This document shows positions 8,878 to 19,462 of a stretch of 34,317 nucleotides of DNA, one piece after another (position 1 is the stretch's first letter; each line of letters begins with the position of its first letter). The notes below the pieces were generated by a model. It was not told the origin of the DNA and did not search any database. It saw only the letters and a program-made list of their open reading frames with translations. Origin of the DNA: Methanosarcina sp. (GTDB lineage: Archaea > Halobacteriota > Methanosarcinia > Methanosarcinales > Methanosarcinaceae). A program made the position numbers and the translations under genes. The stretch covers positions 26,094-60,410 of the forward strand of contig DUGS01000155.1 in the NCBI GenBank assembly GCA_013331265.1, read 5' to 3'.

Positions 8878-9840
8878 ATGAGCAACGACGTTTCAACAGC
8901 AGAAACTGCAACGGCCGACCTTTCAAACCTTAATGAACGGGAGCTCAAGGGCAAGGTAAACGAGCTAAGGAGCAAGATAGAGAAAAGCGAAAGGCAGTTG
9001 GCTTCGGTTTTCAAGGACCTGAAAATAAACAGAACCGACATCGACGAACTGAAAGGAAAAAGGGATGCTCTGAACCAGCAGGTAAAGGAAAGGGTTGCAA
9101 AAGCGCAGGCACTTAGAGACCAGCGGGACGAAATAAATAAACAAATCAGTGAATACAAAGAGAAAAGAAGCGGAATAAATTCCAAAACTCAGGAGCTTTT
9201 TTCAGGAATTGCGGAACTCAAAGAACAGCGCGATGAATGCAATAGGCTCTCTCACGGAAGCGTAGAATCCCTTTCAAAGGCCTATGAGGCTGAAATAGAC
9301 TCATTGTTTAATAAAGAACTCCCCCTTGCAGTTGAAATAAAGATACTGCAGAAGCTAGATGACCTGAGTAAACGCCTGGATGCTGCAAAAAAGGCAAATG
9401 AACTTCATTCACAGATTCAGGAGAATTATAAAGAATCCAAAGGGATTCATAAAGAAGGGGATGAGTTCCACGAAAAAATCCAGAAACTTTCGGATGAGTC
9501 TCAGGCATGTCACCTGGAAATGCTCGAAAATTTCAAGACAGCAGATGAGATCCGAAAAGAAGCAAATATGTACCATGCCCAGCTTACCGACAAAATTGCA
9601 AACATAAATTCCATTAAAGAAAAAATCGATCCCCTCAAGAACAGCATTGCTAACAGTAGGAAAGAACTCTCCTTATATCTAGACAAGTTAAAAGATATTC
9701 AGATAACGAAAGATGAGCACAAAGTAAGCCAGAAGCATAATGATGCTCGCGAAAAGTTGCAGAAAAACGCTCGCCTCAGCCTGGAAGACCTCAAACTTCT
9801 CATAGAAAAAGGAGATGTAAAATTCTCTACAAACGAATGA
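8878..9840 (+). CDS. Archaeal coiled-coil protein (COG1340-like)
   Basis: 320 aa; LNERELKGKVNELRSKIEKSERQLAS...KGKRDALNQQVKERVAKAQALRDQRDEINKQI. Confidence 0.8.
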   Translation: MSNDVSTAETATADLSNLNERELKGKVNELRSKIEKSERQLASVFKDLKINRTDIDELKGKRDALNQQVKERVAKAQALRDQRDEINKQISEYKEKRSGINSKTQELFSGIAELKEQRDECNRLSHGSVESLSKAYEAEIDSLFNKELPLAVEIKILQKLDDLSKRLDAAKKANELHSQIQENYKESKGIHKEGDEFHEKIQKLSDESQACHLEMLENFKTADEIRKEANMYHAQLTDKIANINSIKEKIDPLKNSIANSRKELSLYLDKLKDIQITKDEHKVSQKHNDAREKLQKNARLSLEDLKLLIEKGDVKFSTNE

Positions 9841-9915
9841 GAGCTGAGAAGAAAGAGCAAGAAAAAAGCAAGAAAAGCTGTTTTTTAAAAACCTGAAACA
9901 GAATTCTCTTTTTAC

Positions 9916-9944
9916 GGGAACTTAAGTCTGAGACTTCGGTTCCC
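9916..9944. other. Stem-loop between convergent genes
   Basis: GGGAAC TTAAGTC TGA GACTT CG GTTCCC, paired arms; no clear T-tract. Confidence 0.55.
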
Positions 9945-9987
9945 ACATTAAGAATTTATTAGTAGTTTATATAATTTAGACTTAAAA

Positions 9988-10036
9988 GTGGTTACTAATC
10001 TCTGTTATTAACCTCTTACAGTGATTACTAATCTCT
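9988..10036. repeat. 16-bp two-copy direct repeat GTGRTTACTAATCTCT, 33-bp period
   Basis: Copies at 9988-10003 and 10021-10036, one mismatch. Confidence 0.8.
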
Positions 10037-10038
10037 TT

Positions 10039-10665
10039 TTACAATCGCTTTTTTCGGTATATTTCCGCAAAAATACCGGTCATCAATAAAACAGCTCCAA
10101 TGCTCAGAAGGAGAATAGGCATGTCAAAACCTTCTGCCTGATTTTCAAATACTGGAGGGACAGAGGAATTAGTATCAGAACTGTTATCAGGAGAAGTTAC
10201 TGGCGTCTGTGGCATAGGAAGTTTGGGGTTAAGGTACTGATATACTGGAGAGAACTTTACCAGCACTCCATTTGCCCCACCATATATAGTTTCCACTGTG
10301 AGGTTCAAAATCTCAGTAGAATTGTTAGAATATACAAAAGTGTCCCCCTCGCCGACAATAGCATCTTCAAGAGAAACATCGTCTCTGCACAATTCGATCC
10401 ATACCCTGTTACCTTCCGAATTGGCACCTTTTACATAAACCTGATAATCCTGTAAAAAAGTGTAATAGCTACCTGACCGCACATAAATCTCGTCCCCGTC
10501 AATTAGAATAATAGAAAGCCTTTTATCATCCGCTCCTGCGGCAGGAAAGACTACATAGGAGACGATAATTGAAAATAAAAAAAAGACCGTGGCGGAAAAA
10601 AAAAGTGCAGGGAGAAAATTCATTTTTTTCCTGCTTTTTCTTCCGTATTTAATTGGGACGCGCAT
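10039..10665 (-). CDS. Membrane-anchored extracellular protein, possibly S-layer-domain-like
   Basis: N-terminal hydrophobic segment, central SGSYYTFLQDYQVYVKGANSEGNRVWIELCRDD, Ser/Thr/Pro-rich stalk, C-terminal TM; start chosen at M14 or M28 of the ORF. Confidence 0.6.
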   Translation of the reverse strand: MRVPIKYGRKSRKKMNFLPALFFSATVFFLFSIIVSYVVFPAAGADDKRLSIILIDGDEIYVRSGSYYTFLQDYQVYVKGANSEGNRVWIELCRDDVSLEDAIVGEGDTFVYSNNSTEILNLTVETIYGGANGVLVKFSPVYQYLNPKLPMPQTPVTSPDNSSDTNSSVPPVFENQAEGFDMPILLLSIGAVLLMTGIFAEIYRKKRL

Positions 10666-11626
10666 AAATGCATCTACCTGCAATAACTTCTTCCTTAGTA
10701 TCATCTGCCTTCCTGATGATAAGTGCTCCGTCCGGAGTTACTCCGACCGCTCTGCCCTCTATAATCCTGGAAGGTGTGGTGACCTTTACGTCTCTACCAA
10801 TTGTATCCGAAAGGGCAAGCCACTCATTCAGGATATGGGAAAACGGCTGAGTTGTGAAGCTTATATACTGCTGCTCAAGCTCGAAAAGGAAGTCCTGCAG
10901 GAATGAAACCCTTCTGATGTGTTTTCCAAGCTCGACTTTTAGAGTGGTCGAACCTGCACGGAAAGATTCGGGAATGTCTTTTAAGTCCATATTTACATTG
11001 ATCCCTATTCCTAGCACGACATAATCTACCCTGTCCACTTCAGCCTTTGCTTCGGTAAGGATTCCGCAGACCTTTTTCCCATTTATACGGACATCATTTG
11101 GCCACTTGATACGGGCATCAAGCCCCATATCGCGGATAACATTTGCAACTGCGAGCCCGGCAACAAGGGTGAGCCTTGAGGCATGCCTGAGAGGGATCCC
11201 AGGCTTCAGGATTACTGACATCCATATTCCGCCATGCGGGGAGACCCATTCTCTGCCCATACGTCCCCTGCCTCCTTTCTGGACCTCAGCAATGACAAGA
11301 GTCCCTTCTTCTTCGGAAGCTGCAATTTCTTTAGCAACACTGTTAGTAGAGATGACTTCCTCGAAGTAATGAATTTTCTGGCCCAGAAGAGTTGTTTTGA
11401 GCCCCATCTGGATCTCTTCAGGGTACAGGAGTTGAGGCACGGACTTCAGGACGTAACCTCTCTTCGGGGACGATTCTATTTCATATCCATCAGCCTGGAG
11501 TGACTTGATGTATTTCCATACCATTGTCCTGGAAATCCCAAGCTTGAGCCCCAGTTCTTCTCCAGAAACAGGGGTCTTCTGCGCATCCTTAAGTGCCTTA
11601 ATAATTCGAGATCTTTTATCGCCCAT
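10649..11626 (-). CDS. birA: Biotin--protein ligase with N-terminal HTH (BirA type)
   Basis: 325 aa; HTH SGEELGLKLGISRTMVWKYIKSLQADGYEI; GGRGRMGREWVSPHGGIWMSVILKP; KWPNDV; downstream of pycBA. Confidence 0.93.
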   Translation of the reverse strand: MGDKRSRIIKALKDAQKTPVSGEELGLKLGISRTMVWKYIKSLQADGYEIESSPKRGYVLKSVPQLLYPEEIQMGLKTTLLGQKIHYFEEVISTNSVAKEIAASEEEGTLVIAEVQKGGRGRMGREWVSPHGGIWMSVILKPGIPLRHASRLTLVAGLAVANVIRDMGLDARIKWPNDVRINGKKVCGILTEAKAEVDRVDYVVLGIGINVNMDLKDIPESFRAGSTTLKVELGKHIRRVSFLQDFLFELEQQYISFTTQPFSHILNEWLALSDTIGRDVKVTTPSRIIEGRAVGVTPDGALIIRKADDTKEEVIAGRCIYARPN

Positions 11627-11740
11627 CCATGCACCCCATACAAATGTATATGTTCCACCGTATATATTTTATTAATCCAAACATGTGCTCTACCATCGTA
11701 GACTGGGAACTCTTATCCTGTTTTCAAAGAGTGCCACGCA

Positions 11741-13222
11741 TCACCGCTGTGTATTCTGTGCCATGTTAACATAGGCGTGTACAGCAGCCGTGATCGCTGC
11801 AACCTTCTTGTCCTTTGCTTCAAGAGCTGAAGCCAGAGTAGCTCCTTTTTCGCTATCGGCCTCGACAACGTGTTCCACAGCCTCAAGAATATTTTGCTCT
11901 TCGATAAACCCGGTTGTCAGATCACCTCTGCGGAATGCCGCATTCCTCATTACAGCTTTATGGAAAGGAATATTGGTTTTTACTCCCACGACCACATATT
12001 CATAAAGTGCCCTATCCATCCTGGCAATAGCGTCTTCTCTTTTTCTTGACCAGACGCAGAGCTTGGAAATCATAGAGTCATAATAAGGAGAGATTGTATA
12101 GCCGGTGTGCACACCGCTGTCCACCCTTACTCCGGGCCCTCCTGCAGAACGGTACCTCCGGATCTTTCCCGGTGAAGGAGCAAAGTCATTCAATGGGTCC
12201 TCGGCATTTATTCTGCATTCGATTGCATGCCCGTCAATAACTATATCTTCCTGTCCAAACTCGAGTTTTTCGCCCCAGGCAATCCTGAGCTGTTCCCTGA
12301 CAATATCAACGCCTGTGACCATTTCGGTGATTCCGTGTTCCACCTGAAGGCGGGTATTGACCTCAAGGAAATAGAAATTACCTTTAGAATAAAGGAATTC
12401 TACGGTCCCTGCGTTTACATAACCAATTGCTTTTGCGACCTTTACGGCAGCCTCTCCCATCTGCTTTCTGAGCTTGGGAGTCATGATTGGGGAAGGAGCC
12501 TCTTCAATCAGCTTCTGGTGCCTTCTCTGAATAGAACACTCCCTGTCCCCAAGGTAAACCATATTACCGTGAGAGTCGGCAAGGATCTGGATCTCTATAT
12601 GCCTGGGCTCTTCTACATACTTTTCAATGAATACCGAAGAGTCTCCGAAAGCAGAGCCTGCCATCTGCCGTGTGGAACTTAAGGAAGCAGCAAGCTCTTT
12701 TCTGGAGTTAACGACTTTCATCCCTATTCCGCCGCCTCCGGCAGACGCTTTGATAAGGACAGGATAGCCGATCTTTTCCGCAATTTCCATGGCTTCTTTA
12801 GGGTCCTCAACTGCATCCTTTGTACCGGGCACGACAGGTACTCCGGCTTTCATCATGAGGTGCCGAGCACGGATTTTACTTCCCATTTCGGCAATTACAT
12901 TGCTCGGAGGACCTATGAAAATAATACCCTCGTCTTCACAGCGCTTTGCAAAGACAGGGTTTTCGGAAAGAAAACCGTAGCCTGGATGGATTGCATCGGC
13001 TCCGGTATTTTTTGCAACTGCGATGATAGCTTCCATGTTCAGGTAACTCTGGCTGGAAGGAGCAGGCCCTATAATATAAGCTTCATCTGCATACTTGGCA
13101 AAAAGGGCGTTTTCGTCAGCCTCAGAGCAGACAGCGACTGTTAAAATTCCGAGCTCCCGGCAGGCACGCATAACCCTTATCGCGATTTCACCGCGGTTTG
13201 CAACGAGTACTTTTTTGAACAT
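11741..13222 (-). CDS. pycA: Pyruvate carboxylase subunit A (biotin carboxylase)
   Basis: [25 protein letters not shown]..., [29 protein letters not shown]; in-frame ORF extends to 13243. Confidence 0.95.
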   Translation of the reverse strand: MFKKVLVANRGEIAIRVMRACRELGILTVAVCSEADENALFAKYADEAYIIGPAPSSQSYLNMEAIIAVAKNTGADAIHPGYGFLSENPVFAKRCEDEGIIFIGPPSNVIAEMGSKIRARHLMMKAGVPVVPGTKDAVEDPKEAMEIAEKIGYPVLIKASAGGGGIGMKVVNSRKELAASLSSTRQMAGSAFGDSSVFIEKYVEEPRHIEIQILADSHGNMVYLGDRECSIQRRHQKLIEEAPSPIMTPKLRKQMGEAAVKVAKAIGYVNAGTVEFLYSKGNFYFLEVNTRLQVEHGITEMVTGVDIVREQLRIAWGEKLEFGQEDIVIDGHAIECRINAEDPLNDFAPSPGKIRRYRSAGGPGVRVDSGVHTGYTISPYYDSMISKLCVWSRKREDAIARMDRALYEYVVVGVKTNIPFHKAVMRNAAFRRGDLTTGFIEEQNILEAVEHVVEADSEKGATLASALEAKDKKVAAITAAVHAYVNMAQNTQR

Positions 13223-13244
13223 GATACCTTCCACCTTGCTCAAT

Positions 13245-14966
13245 TTACTCGATTGACAGTATTACGTCCCCGGGAGCTACAGTGTCCCCTTCGGCAACAA
13301 AGATTTCCTTAACTATTCCCGAATGCGGAGCATGGACCGCATTTTCCATCTTCATGGCTTCGATAATAGCTACAGTGTCCCCTTCTTTGACGGTATCTTC
13401 TACCTTAACCTTAAGTGAAAGTACCATGCCCTGCATTGAGCTTGAAACTCCACCTTTGACGGATTCGGCACTTGGTTTTTTAGGGGACGCTTCGGAGACA
13501 GAAACTCCGCCACCGAGAGGCTCGATATTGACTTCGTAGACCTCGTCATCTACCTCAACCTTGAAGTGGGTCGGGATTGCATATTCCTTGGGAACTGCGG
13601 GAGCAGGGGCGATAACTGCCAGGGCTTCTTCCTCCATTTCCCCTTTCAGGAACTTGGGGGCAATAGCCGGGTAAAGGATGTATGTAAGGATGTCTTCTTC
13701 AGACTTTGCAATCCCCATTTCTTCTGCTTCTCTTTTCCTCTTCTCATACTCTGGCTTGAGAAGGTCTGCGGGGCGGCAGTGAATCGGTTCTTCATCACCT
13801 ATGATCTTTCCTATGATCTCAGGGCTGATTGGGGCAGGAGAACGTCCGTAGAGACCGCGTACGTAATCTTTTACCTCTTTAGGAATGACTTTGTAGCGTT
13901 CTCCCATGAGAACGTTGAGTACAGCCTGTGTACCTACAATCTGACTTGTGGGAGTTACAAGAGGCGGATACCCGAGCTCTTTCCTGACTTTCGGCATCTC
14001 TTCAAGCACTGCCCCGTACTTATCAAGGGCATTCTGCTCTTTTAATTGAGAAACCAGGTTGGAAAGCATGCCTCCGGGGATCTGATAGATAAGAACGTTA
14101 GTGTCTACCTGTTCGGAAATTGGGTCAAGAATTCCGCGGTACTTTTCTTTCAGGTCTTTAAAGTACCTGACAGCTTCTTCAAATGCTCCAAGGTCAAGCC
14201 CTGTATCATACGGGGTTCCCTGAAGGGCTGCAACAACGGTCTCGGTGGGAGGCTGGGAGGTTCCCCAGGCCAGAGGAGAAAGGGCTGTATCCAGAATATC
14301 CACACCTGCAGAGCATGCTGCCATATAGCTCATGGGAGCCATTCCCGAGGTACAGTGGCAGTGAAGAGAAATAGGAATTGAGATCTCTTTTTTCATGGCA
14401 CTGATTATCCGAGTAGCTTCATTTGGAGAAAGAAGCCCTGCCATATCTTTGATACAAAGAGAATCGCATTCCAGTTCCTCAAGCTGTTTTGCAAGCTCCA
14501 CATACTTTTCTACAGTATGCACCGGGCTTATGGTATAACAGACCGTGCCCTGGACATGAGCTCCCAGCTTTTTTGCCACTTTGATGGAAAGTTCCATGTT
14601 CCGGATATCATTGACTGCGTCAAAAACCCGGAATATGTCAATGCCATTTTCATAGGATTTGGTAACGAACTTTTCAACCACATCGTCCGAATAATGCCTG
14701 TATCCTACGAGGTTCTGGCCGCGGAGCAGCATCTGTGCATATGTGTTATCCATCTTATTCTTGAGATCCCTCAGGCGCTGCCAGGGGTCTTCGTTAAGAT
14801 AGCGAATACAGGAATCGAAGGTGGCACCTCCCCACATCTCGAGGGAAAAATACCCAATCTGGTCCAGTTGTTCAACCACTTCGAGCATGTCCCTTGTCCG
14901 CATTCTGGTTGCCAGGAGGGACTGGTGCGCATCCCGGAGGACGGTTTCAGTAATTTTTATACTCAT
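13245..14966 (-). CDS. pycB: Pyruvate carboxylase subunit B (carboxyltransferase plus biotin carrier)
   Basis: 573 aa; [19 protein letters not shown]-terminal biotinylation site [15 protein letters not shown]. Confidence 0.95.
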   Translation of the reverse strand: MSIKITETVLRDAHQSLLATRMRTRDMLEVVEQLDQIGYFSLEMWGGATFDSCIRYLNEDPWQRLRDLKNKMDNTYAQMLLRGQNLVGYRHYSDDVVEKFVTKSYENGIDIFRVFDAVNDIRNMELSIKVAKKLGAHVQGTVCYTISPVHTVEKYVELAKQLEELECDSLCIKDMAGLLSPNEATRIISAMKKEISIPISLHCHCTSGMAPMSYMAACSAGVDILDTALSPLAWGTSQPPTETVVAALQGTPYDTGLDLGAFEEAVRYFKDLKEKYRGILDPISEQVDTNVLIYQIPGGMLSNLVSQLKEQNALDKYGAVLEEMPKVRKELGYPPLVTPTSQIVGTQAVLNVLMGERYKVIPKEVKDYVRGLYGRSPAPISPEIIGKIIGDEEPIHCRPADLLKPEYEKRKREAEEMGIAKSEEDILTYILYPAIAPKFLKGEMEEEALAVIAPAPAVPKEYAIPTHFKVEVDDEVYEVNIEPLGGGVSVSEASPKKPSAESVKGGVSSSMQGMVLSLKVKVEDTVKEGDTVAIIEAMKMENAVHAPHSGIVKEIFVAEGDTVAPGDVILSIE

Positions 14967-15120
14967 GGATGAGCCTCTTAAATCGAATCAAAAACAGAAT
15001 TTATTGAAATACACTCATTATAAATTTTCCACATATATTAATCTGGAGTTTCCTGAGTATAATCAGAGTTTGTTTTTAATTCGGTTCGGTCAAAGCATAT
15101 AAGTCTCCTGATTGCGTTTG

Positions 15121-15138
15121 ATTGCAGTGACCTGCAAT
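15121..15138. other. Perfect 7-bp-arm hairpin ATTGCAG-TGAC-CTGCAAT
   Basis: Exact inverted repeat in the intergenic region upstream of pycB. Confidence 0.5.
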
Positions 15139-15434
15139 TTACCTGGAGAGGAGGTAATTAGGTTTAGCACAACCGGATCTCAGGTACGCAGAATATATCA
15201 GGAGAAAATTAATATTAAAGATGCAACCGCAAAAATTAACCTTGCCTTGCATCGATAGGAATATTTTAAGTAATACCATTGTTAACAAGTAAATACTTTT
15301 CGCATGAAATATCGTTGACATTAGAAGATATCACATGAAAAAGAAATATCTCAAATTGAAAAAATAATTATAGTATAACAGGAATTTCCTGGCCGGATAG
15401 AAAATAGAAAAAGAGGATAAAACAAAATATATTT

Positions 15435-16415
15435 TTACGAAAACTCACGGCCTGGAGAATACGTTTTTTTCTTCCTGCCCACAAAGAGCCACTGGTCATA
15501 AGCACCTTCAGCATCTCTATTGTCCACAATTTCTCCCTCAACCCCTGCTTTAAGGAGAGCATCAGCAAGAATTTCAATCTCTGGCTTGCTGCTTACGGTA
15601 AAGAGCAGGACCGCCTCATCAGCTGCAACGGAAACGGCCTCTCTTATAATTCTGATCCAGAGTTCTTTGTTAAATTCGTAGATGAGCCCCAGCATAAAAC
15701 CCATTACAGCATCAAAACTCTCCGGCTCAAAGTATCTCGAGACTGCTGTTGCGTCCATAACAATGACTCTTTGCGGGTCCAGGACCTGCTGCTCGAGCCC
15801 CTGACAGACAGTACACTTATTTATTTCTATTGCCAGAGGATCCAGCCCGGATCTGTAAAGTGCAAGCGTTGACATTCCGTTTCCACAGCAGACCTCAAGG
15901 AGCCTGCCTTCGGGATAATAACCTTTTTTTCGGAGAAGTTCAAGAATATCAGTAACTCTTTTTATGCGGTTTTCTGAAAAAACACTGCTATACGACTCAG
16001 GCCTGACAGAACAGCCAGTACAGAGGTTCCGGTTAACAAGCATAAAGGAGTAATATTCATTTACTGCGCTCAGCCAGGTCTCGTAAGAAAGTTCAACATT
16101 CTTTTCAGGAGGGTTGAGTGCAAGAAGGGAATCTGCAAGGGCTTCAAATCGGGACTTCAAAGCAGCCGGGGCAAAAGCTCCTGTAAACACCGACCAGAAG
16201 TCTACAGGAACATCCCCGTCTGCAGGATTGAAAAACAGCAACCCAAGTGTATGACCTGCCTCCCTGACCCTTATAACCCGGATGTTCTCTACATCAGGGA
16301 AGTTTCGGAGTCTGTTAAGATACTGGAGAGTACGCTCAGGATTTCTCTGAGAGGTATAACTTTCTTCTATAAGATAGATTTCTTCATCTATGTCAAGGAG
16401 TTCCTGTAAGAGCAT
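15435..16415 (-). CDS. Class I SAM-dependent methyltransferase-like protein with an N-terminal extension
   Basis: LLEVCCGNGMSTLALYRSGLDPLAIEINKCTV motif I, VIVMDATAVSRYFEPESFDAVMG; CTGC motif upstream. Confidence 0.7.
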   Translation of the reverse strand: MLLQELLDIDEEIYLIEESYTSQRNPERTLQYLNRLRNFPDVENIRVIRVREAGHTLGLLFFNPADGDVPVDFWSVFTGAFAPAALKSRFEALADSLLALNPPEKNVELSYETWLSAVNEYYSFMLVNRNLCTGCSVRPESYSSVFSENRIKRVTDILELLRKKGYYPEGRLLEVCCGNGMSTLALYRSGLDPLAIEINKCTVCQGLEQQVLDPQRVIVMDATAVSRYFEPESFDAVMGFMLGLIYEFNKELWIRIIREAVSVAADEAVLLFTVSSKPEIEILADALLKAGVEGEIVDNRDAEGAYDQWLFVGRKKKTYSPGREFS

Positions 16416-16691
16416 GCTTGACTAGATTCGAATAATCCAATATCAAGATTTCGAAAAAGGGATTCAAAATAAAGTGACAGGAGTTTGAAGGAGACCGAAT
16501 TAATTAGAATTGGGAGAGAAAAGTTCAAAAAAACCTGCAGGGATTTATCGGTATTGAGGAGAGTTTATAAAAAGAATTTAAAATAAAAGAAAGAAAAATA
16601 AGATTTACAAAGTAAACAAAGGGGAAAAAGAGCATTAAAACCTGAATAAGATGGGAAAAAAACTCCGATATAAGCAAAAGTATTTATAGCA

Positions 16692-16709
16692 TCTGATTAC
16701 AAAATCAGA
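16692..16709. promoter_or_regulatory. Perfect palindrome TCTGATT-ACAA-AATCAGA downstream of a TATA-like box, upstream of the histone gene
   Basis: Exact 7-bp arms; AT-rich TATTTATAGC box just upstream. Confidence 0.4.
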
Positions 16710-16754
16710 GATTAGAAGGAATTTATATTAAAGAAAAGAAGCTTGGAGGATAAT

Positions 16755-16967
16755 ATGGCAGCAAAAGTTATACCATTCGCCCCAATCGAGCGATTAATAA
16801 GGACAGCAGGTGCCCACAGAGTGAGCGAAAGTGCAGGAATGGCCCTTACGGAAATTCTGGAAGAATACGGGCTTCAGATATCAAAAGAGGCTATAAAGCT
16901 TGCAGAACATGCTGGCAGGAAAACCGTAAAGGCTGAAGACATAAAACTGGCAAAAGAAATGCTGTAA
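16755..16967 (+). CDS. Archaeal histone
   Basis: IPFAPIERLIRTAGAHRVSESAGMALTEILEEYGLQISKEAIKLAEHAGRKTVKAEDIKLA histone fold; start chosen at M5 with GGAGG upstream. Confidence 0.95.
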   Translation: MAAKVIPFAPIERLIRTAGAHRVSESAGMALTEILEEYGLQISKEAIKLAEHAGRKTVKAEDIKLAKEML

Positions 16968-17157
16968 GTTAAAAGGATCTGCCTGGCAAGCAATTGCAGG
17001 TTTGAATGCCATAAGCATGCAGCCTCAACCCATTTAGCAATAACTTAGGGACAATACTCAAAAAAGTATTGAAAGACATAGGTTGCTAGCATTTTGAAAC
17101 ACCGGTTCAAAAATAAGTAATCCTGCTGTAAGGAATAAAAAACCAAACATAGTGAAA

Positions 17158-17177
17158 TGCTGTTTTCAGCATTTTCC
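17158..17177. terminator. Hairpin AAATGCTG-TTTT-CAGCATTT, possible bidirectional terminator
   Basis: Perfect 8-bp arms between the histone gene and the convergent ferredoxin remnant, T-rich flank on both strands. Confidence 0.55.
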
Positions 17178-17202
17178 CTATTTTTATTGTATTCTTCATT
17201 GA

Positions 17203-17367
17203 TTACTGCTGCACGTCAATTATCCTGAGTGCATGTTCGGCAGTTTCAGGATCAAAATCATCGCTTTTCATCAGTTTTGCATTCACAGGGCAGACAGAAT
17301 AGCATATCCCCACGATGCACTATTCAGACTGAACCATTTTTTTGTTTTTCTTATCTGCCTTTGCCAT
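17203..17367 (-). pseudogene. Small ferredoxin-like ORF with an in-frame TAG at codon 16 and a truncated C-terminus
   Basis: MAKADKKNKKMVQSE[TAG]CIVGICYSVCPVNAKLMKSDDFDPETAEHALRIIDVQQ*; GGTGA upstream of the ATG; one cluster Cys appears to be missing. Confidence 0.6.
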
Positions 17368-17522
17368 TTAGAAGTCACCTCAAAAACTCCATAGAATTGC
17401 CAGACTACGGAAAAAAGACCACATGAGAAGCTGTAAAAGCGACACTGGCTGCAGATATAAAATGAAATTTATATTTGTTTTATGTATAATATATTTGAAT
17501 TTTTAAAGTACATGAAGATTTC

Positions 17523-17582
17523 GAAAGCCTGAACTGAAGATCAGGCCAACGAAAGAGTTTAGAAAGCCTGAACTGAAGGTCA
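17523..17582. repeat. 21-bp direct repeat GAAAGCCTGAACTGAAGRTCA, two copies, 39-bp period
   Basis: Copies at 17523-17543 and 17562-17582, one mismatch; the second overlaps the 3' end of the COG2426 gene. Confidence 0.85.
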
Positions 17583-18092
17583 TGCTCCGAAAATAAGCTC
17601 AACCAGGCCCAGGCCTGTCATGGTAACAGCAGTTACGATAATTCCTGCTATCATTACACCTGCAGCAATTGCCGGAAGAGAATGTCTGAATCGGATTCCG
17701 AAGACAAAAGCCGCTGCACAGCCTGACCATGCCCCTGTAGCTGGCAAAGGTATAGCAACAAAAATAATCAAAGCAAGGAGCCCATATTTCTCAAAACTCT
17801 CACTATGATTTTGACGGGTTCTTGAAAAGAGCCATGTAAAAAATTGATCGAACATCCGGTAACGGCGCAGATACACCGAAACAGGTTCAAGGAAAAGCAG
17901 GAGCGGCACCACAGGGATAAGGTTTCCAAGCACCGAAAGGAAATAAGCCTCAATAGGCCTCATTCCATAGATACCCATGGCAACAGGGATTGCCCCTCTC
18001 AATTCGGAAATCGGAAGAGACCCTATAACCAGAACTGCAAGCCAGTGGGGCACAGACGCCAGCATTTCTACCAGTAAGTTTTCGACGGACAT
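17580..18092 (-). CDS. COG2426 / small multidrug export family integral membrane protein
   Basis: 170 aa; LPISELRGAIPVAMGIYGMRPIEAYFLSVLGNLIPVVPLLLFLEPV ... PLPATGAWSGCAAAFVFGI. Confidence 0.85.
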   Translation of the reverse strand: MSVENLLVEMLASVPHWLAVLVIGSLPISELRGAIPVAMGIYGMRPIEAYFLSVLGNLIPVVPLLLFLEPVSVYLRRYRMFDQFFTWLFSRTRQNHSESFEKYGLLALIIFVAIPLPATGAWSGCAAAFVFGIRFRHSLPAIAAGVMIAGIIVTAVTMTGLGLVELIFGA

Positions 18093-18258
18093 AATGATCA
18101 GGAGTGATAGTTAGAATATTTTAAAAGAAAAAGGCTCGCTTCAGAAGACCTTTTTCATTTGCTTTTCGAATATCTGGGAATAGAAATTGAAATATCTGAT
18201 ATAAAAACTGCACGTGAAACTCGACTTTAGTGAAACTCGATATTAAGAATTCTGGAGT

Positions 18259-19263
18259 TCAGTTTTCTCTTGAGAGAGCAAAATGTGCAAGCAAGGCTTC
18301 CAGCTGGATTTTTTCGCTGGCTCCTTCAGTCAGTCTGAAGTCGGTCTCCCCGATAATATCCACAAGTTCGACAATATCCCTTTCCGAAAGCCCTAGGTCG
18401 AGAATCGTCAGGTTGTCCATTTCAGAAACTACCCTGTAGATCTGCCCTACGATATCCTCTCCGGAAAGCCCTTCTTCATAAAGCAGCCTGTTAAGCTCTT
18501 TTCTGGCAGCCCTGAAGTTTCCGCGCAGGGCAGTCTCGATAAGGTTCTTAATCTCCTCCGGGTTTGCGGTAGCCGTAGTCCTGTAAATATTTTCCCTGGA
18601 AATGGGCTTTTCTACATCAATGAAAGCTGCAGCCTGGAGAGAATTGACAGCTTTTCGCATATCTCCCTGAGCTACATAAATCAGGGCTTCATATCCGCCT
18701 TCTGTGATGGATAGCCCCTGGTCTTTAGCAATGTAGTCAAGACGTTCTCTGATGGCTTTATCGGAAAGCCGCCTGAACCTGTAGACTGCACATCTAGACT
18801 GTATAGGCTCAATAATCTTGGAGGAGTAGTTACATGAAAGGATAAAACGACAGTTGCTGCTGAATTTTTCCATGGTTCTGCGGAGTGCAGACTGAGCATC
18901 CGAGGTAAGGGCATCAGCTTCATCAAGGAAAATGATTTTGAAGGGGGCTCCTCCTATGGGAGCGGTTTTTGCAAAGTTTTTGATTTTATTTCTAACAATA
19001 TCAATACCTCTCTCATCGGAGGCGTTGAGTTCCGTAAAATTTTCTCGCCATAAATCTTCTCCGAAGATCTCCCTTGCTATTGAAACTGCAGAAGCCGTTT
19101 TCCCGACACCTGGAGGTCCGGAAAAGAGGAGGTGGGGAAGGTTTTTAGTTGCCACATAAGACATCAGGCGCTCAATTGTTTCATCCTGCCCTGCTACCTG
19201 ATTCAGCCTGACAGGCCTGTATTTTTCAATCCAGATCTCTTCTTTAATCGTAGAGTCCTCCAT
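18259..19263 (-). CDS. rfcS: Replication factor C small subunit
   Basis: WIEKYRPVRLNQVAGQDETIERL, FSGPPGVGKTASAV, FLDEADALTSDAQSALRRTME, SCNYSSKIIEPIQSRC. Confidence 0.97.
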   Translation of the reverse strand: MEDSTIKEEIWIEKYRPVRLNQVAGQDETIERLMSYVATKNLPHLLFSGPPGVGKTASAVSIAREIFGEDLWRENFTELNASDERGIDIVRNKIKNFAKTAPIGGAPFKIIFLDEADALTSDAQSALRRTMEKFSSNCRFILSCNYSSKIIEPIQSRCAVYRFRRLSDKAIRERLDYIAKDQGLSITEGGYEALIYVAQGDMRKAVNSLQAAAFIDVEKPISRENIYRTTATANPEEIKNLIETALRGNFRAARKELNRLLYEEGLSGEDIVGQIYRVVSEMDNLTILDLGLSERDIVELVDIIGETDFRLTEGASEKIQLEALLAHFALSREN

Positions 19264-19462
19264 TAATGCTTGCACCTTAATTAGAGAAGATAATATTTAA
19301 ACTTTCGAATGTTTGTGATGTTTCTGATACATCGACCACATTTCGAAAAAAGAATACATAAGAGAACGTTAGCCCGGATATATAATTTTGGACTTGCGGA
19401 TTTAAAAAAGAAATTTATCAGAGTGTGAAGGACTGATGCAGTCAAGCACTGAAAAAATATTA

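Noticed and set aside
12227-14972. Plus-strand ORFs of 111-159 aa antisense to pycA and pycB
   Set aside because: They mirror high-confidence carboxylase genes and show no family resemblance.
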